A stretch of 64,000 nucleotides of DNA, from assembly GCA_026874595.1 (NCBI GenBank), contig CM049306.1, positions 36,846,019 to 36,910,018 on the forward strand, written 5' to 3'. The DNA is from Sipunculus nudus (Eukaryota > Annelida > Sipuncula > Golfingiida > Sipunculidae). The position numbers and the translations under genes are program-made. The notes under the pieces were generated by a model. That model saw only the letters and a list, made by a program, of their open reading frames with translations, searched no databases and had not been told where the DNA came from. Below, one piece after another: positions 60,985-64,000 of this stretch. The number at the start of each line of letters is the position of its first letter. Position 1 is the first letter of the stretch.

Positions 60985-63900
60985 ATGATATAAAACATGA
61001 AGATCCAAAGAAGCTTGTCTACACAGAGAGTGCTGTAGCTAGGCGGTAAAGGATTACTCAAAAGAAAAAGTATTTGCATTCCAAGAATGACGCTACTGAA
61101 TCAAAAACATTATTGATAAAGATAAAGGGAATTCCCAGTGACTAGTGATGTAGTTGTCGTCTAGTTACGTTTTAATATACCAGTATTTTAGAATATTCAA
61201 ATATGAATCTAAAAGGACAAAAGAAATTCAAACTTGGCTATTGAACCTAACCGAAAATAATACTCAATTTCAACTCTTTCAACTAATTTTTTTTAAGTAA
61301 TAAAAATAAGTTTTATTGAAGGAAAAATCTAGCGCTGATTATTTAACATTCATCGAGGGGTTTGGTGGTGTTCAATTAAGCGTTTATGTCGTCAGTGAAA
61401 GACTACGCATATGGATTAGAGTGTGGGAATAATAGAAGCTTGATATCTTTGTTAGGACTTTTGTGGCGGTGTCCTCTTCTTAAGGTGATAATGAAGCATG
61501 GGGATGATTTCTTTATGTCTGTTCTGACACAAGAACCCAAAAATAAGATGTTATGTTTCCAGTTTATGTTAACTTTAAACCAGGTTTAGATATAAAGTAT
61601 TCTATAGTAAACTCAGAAAAATACGCAAAATCTTTAAATCTAGTTATTTTTTATATTAAAATTTAAAAGTAAAAAAATCATTTTCATACTTTGACCATCC
61701 CCTCCTACTAAAACCTGGATTGCTATATGACCCCGTCTCCCCTGTATGGACGCCCTGCCTTGCACTGATTTTACAAATACCAGGGGGCATTAAAAAAGAC
61801 ATCACAACACGTTCATGACGAGTACAAGCCTTTATACTCTTAAAACTGAGAAATTTTATCTGAATTACGGTTTTGAGCTGGATATAACATTATCACCAAC
61901 CAGCAAGTCTACATAGTAGTATCAAACATATATTAAATCACTCATGGATACAGTCTTTGTATACAATCTAAAATCTTACAATTTGATAGCAGTGTGCAGA
62001 GTAGACTTTAATTAACATACCTATGGAAGAGAAAACCAGTTTATTGGGATAACGGATTCTTTTATCTATAATATTATTCTTTATCATCGTATATAAACAT
62101 AGGTTTTTTTTTAATAAATACAACGGGGAAAAGAACAAACGTATTGTCATTTAAAACCACGGTACATTTGAACAAAATAAACATGCATGACGTAAACCTT
62201 ATATATATGGAAATTGTTTATTTGACATTTAACAATAAAGAGTGTTAAATTGGTGTTCTTTCTGTTTTTTTATACTTCATAGGATTAGTGTGACTATACA
62301 TTGTCTTTTACATTAAATTCTCAAAGACAAAACGAAAAGCCTTTGTTGTGTTCTTTTAACAAAAATGGCATCTTATACACTGTGCACAATAAAAAACAAA
62401 TGTAAAAAGTGAACTATCCGATGAGGCTAAATCACAAAGATTATAGGATGGATATAACACACAACTAATAAGATACAATAACATCTGGTCTTTTCGAAAA
62501 TGTGTCTAAATTGACCCCACCTGTCCTTATCAATCTCTTATCAGAATACGCAGCTTGTACAGAAAAAAAAGAAGTTTGGAAACCTTAGTCAAAAAGACTA
62601 ATGCTTTTATATTTTGGATATCTTGCCGAATAAAATATTGGTTAGCCTTCCCATGTTTTATCTGATGATAATATCATGAGTGTTTATGATATGGTTTGCC
62701 GGATGATCGCAAAAACTAAGAGGACAAAACCAAGTATTTTTATAGAAATATAATTTTCTGGTAATTTTCAATGTTATTATGATATTCAAAACTTCACACG
62801 GCACTCGATAGGCTATTCGATGACGTGGATGAACGTGACTTGCTTCTGCCGTGGTGCACTCTACAGGCAGAACTGGTAAGGTAAATGGCATTACTTTCTG
62901 GCATAGAAGGTCTTGAGGCACCAAACTTGATCCGGTTTCAAAAACGGTTTCAAAATGCACTGAATATAGATGCCATAATGTATAATAACTATCGTATACT
63001 GCCCCAGACAGCCACCATATTATACACTGGTAACTTCAGACAAAAAGTATTATTTAAAGAAGTATGAAACCATTGTTTAAGATTTGCTGATGGTTTGCCA
63101 TGCACACTTGGATATTATTTCAAATCTTAAAGTGAATGGCACTCTATGTAAGATAACTTTAATGTTACTTTGCCCGTCATACAACTGATGTACACACAAA
63201 AACGATCTATGTATACGTTTTAGATTAATTGCCACTATACCATGCCAACTCAAACCCTTTCTACTAATTCAGCTATCATGCCTGACGTCTTCAACTTCGA
63301 AGTTGAGAACCAGAATCTTTGCCGATGGTATAGTCAATATGAAGCTGCTCCTCTTTTCCTTCACTATACTCAACATATCTGCAGCTTGAATCAGACAGAG
63401 ACCTCGTGCAGCTTGCCAGTGGTCACCGCCGGTCATCAGAAACTTTTAACTAGTCGGAGAGACATGGCCAGAAGCAGTGTAGGCATGCGAGTGAAGCATG
63501 TGTCCAAATGTTTCCAGGCACTCTGAATATATGTCATCTTTTGTTATATATATACATTTGTTTGTCTTTCCAATGACAAGATTCATGTTTCCTGAAACAA
63601 GGTATTCCGTCCTTTGAAAAAAACACGCATTTACATTTGATCAAGAACAGTCACGTACATTTATATTCTACCATTGCTGTGGTCTGTATATATCCGCAAC
63701 CGAAAAAACGTGAAAATAATAACCAGGGTATATAACTCAAAACAGATTGTTTTGGCCGCAAGCATGATTATTAAAGTTTCGGTTATATCCCAGTGAATTA
63801 CCATGCTTGACGTGAGTTGTGCAAGGATTTCGGGACACATGGCACCGCAGCCAAGCGTACCATTATTAACAAATGCAAATAATTATCACAGTAATTCAGA

Positions 63901-64000
63901 AGGTATTATCTCAGAGGTTTATATCTGGCTTGTTCCATATGACAAGCATCCAGAAAATGAAATTTCTATCAGCTGGTTTATTGTAACGCATCGTAAGACT
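60985..64000. other. No gene recognised
   Basis: AT-rich sequence. Frames at 61,386-61,589, 62,885-63,067 and 63,242-63,526 have no recognisable domains, splice context or family resemblance. A gene extending past the window edge cannot be excluded. Confidence 0.4.

Noticed and set aside
63242-63526. 94-codon plus-strand frame
   Set aside because: No domain, signal or splice context that I can support.

Overview
The window is AT-rich eukaryotic DNA. It is dominated by repeats, microsatellites (TA, CA, GA, poly-G) and decayed retrotransposons, with a few small intron-containing genes. Together with a secreted C-type-lectin gene this suggests an invertebrate animal, most likely a bivalve mollusc. 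That is inference; nothing in the window names the species.

The most interesting content is a small secreted-protein gene family, which I do not recognise, present three times. Copy 1 (minus strand, coding exons between 9,917 and 13,473) and copy 3 (plus strand, 52,174-54,530) are both intact. Each has a 5' non-coding exon behind a TATA box and three coding exons with matching splice phases. Each encodes a 170-residue protein: signal peptide, Arg/Gly-rich stretch, core with 11 cysteines, and Arg/Gly-rich tail. Copy 2 (plus strand, 34,735-37,760) lies between them and is a decayed copy that has lost its core promoter, splice donors, cysteines and reading frame.

Copies 1 and 3 sit in the arms of a large inverted duplication. 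Blocks between 7,140 and about 21,300 reappear in reverse order and orientation between about 46,000 and 59,800, with later insertions breaking them up. Downstream of copy 3 is a C-type lectin gene (57,159-60,809). The mirror position downstream of copy 1 holds only one damaged lectin exon (about 7,450-7,780). The ancestral unit was therefore the peptide gene followed by the lectin gene, which hints at a secreted defence or surface-coating locus, but function is not shown by sequence.

Layout: 1-1,086 no gene; 1,087-4,863 a minus-strand LINE with endonuclease and reverse transcriptase; 4,870-7,100 repeats; 7,140-14,400 left arm with the lectin relic and copy 1; 14,400-23,100 repeats, including a 1.2 kb element with 14-bp terminal inverted repeats; 23,800-26,550 a second, badly decayed minus-strand LINE, followed by a 140-bp tandem array; 27,200-34,700 repeats; 34,735-37,760 pseudogene copy 2; 37,800-51,260 repeats with several satellite-like arrays; 51,260-60,980 right arm with copy 3 and the lectin gene; 60,980-64,000 nothing recognised.
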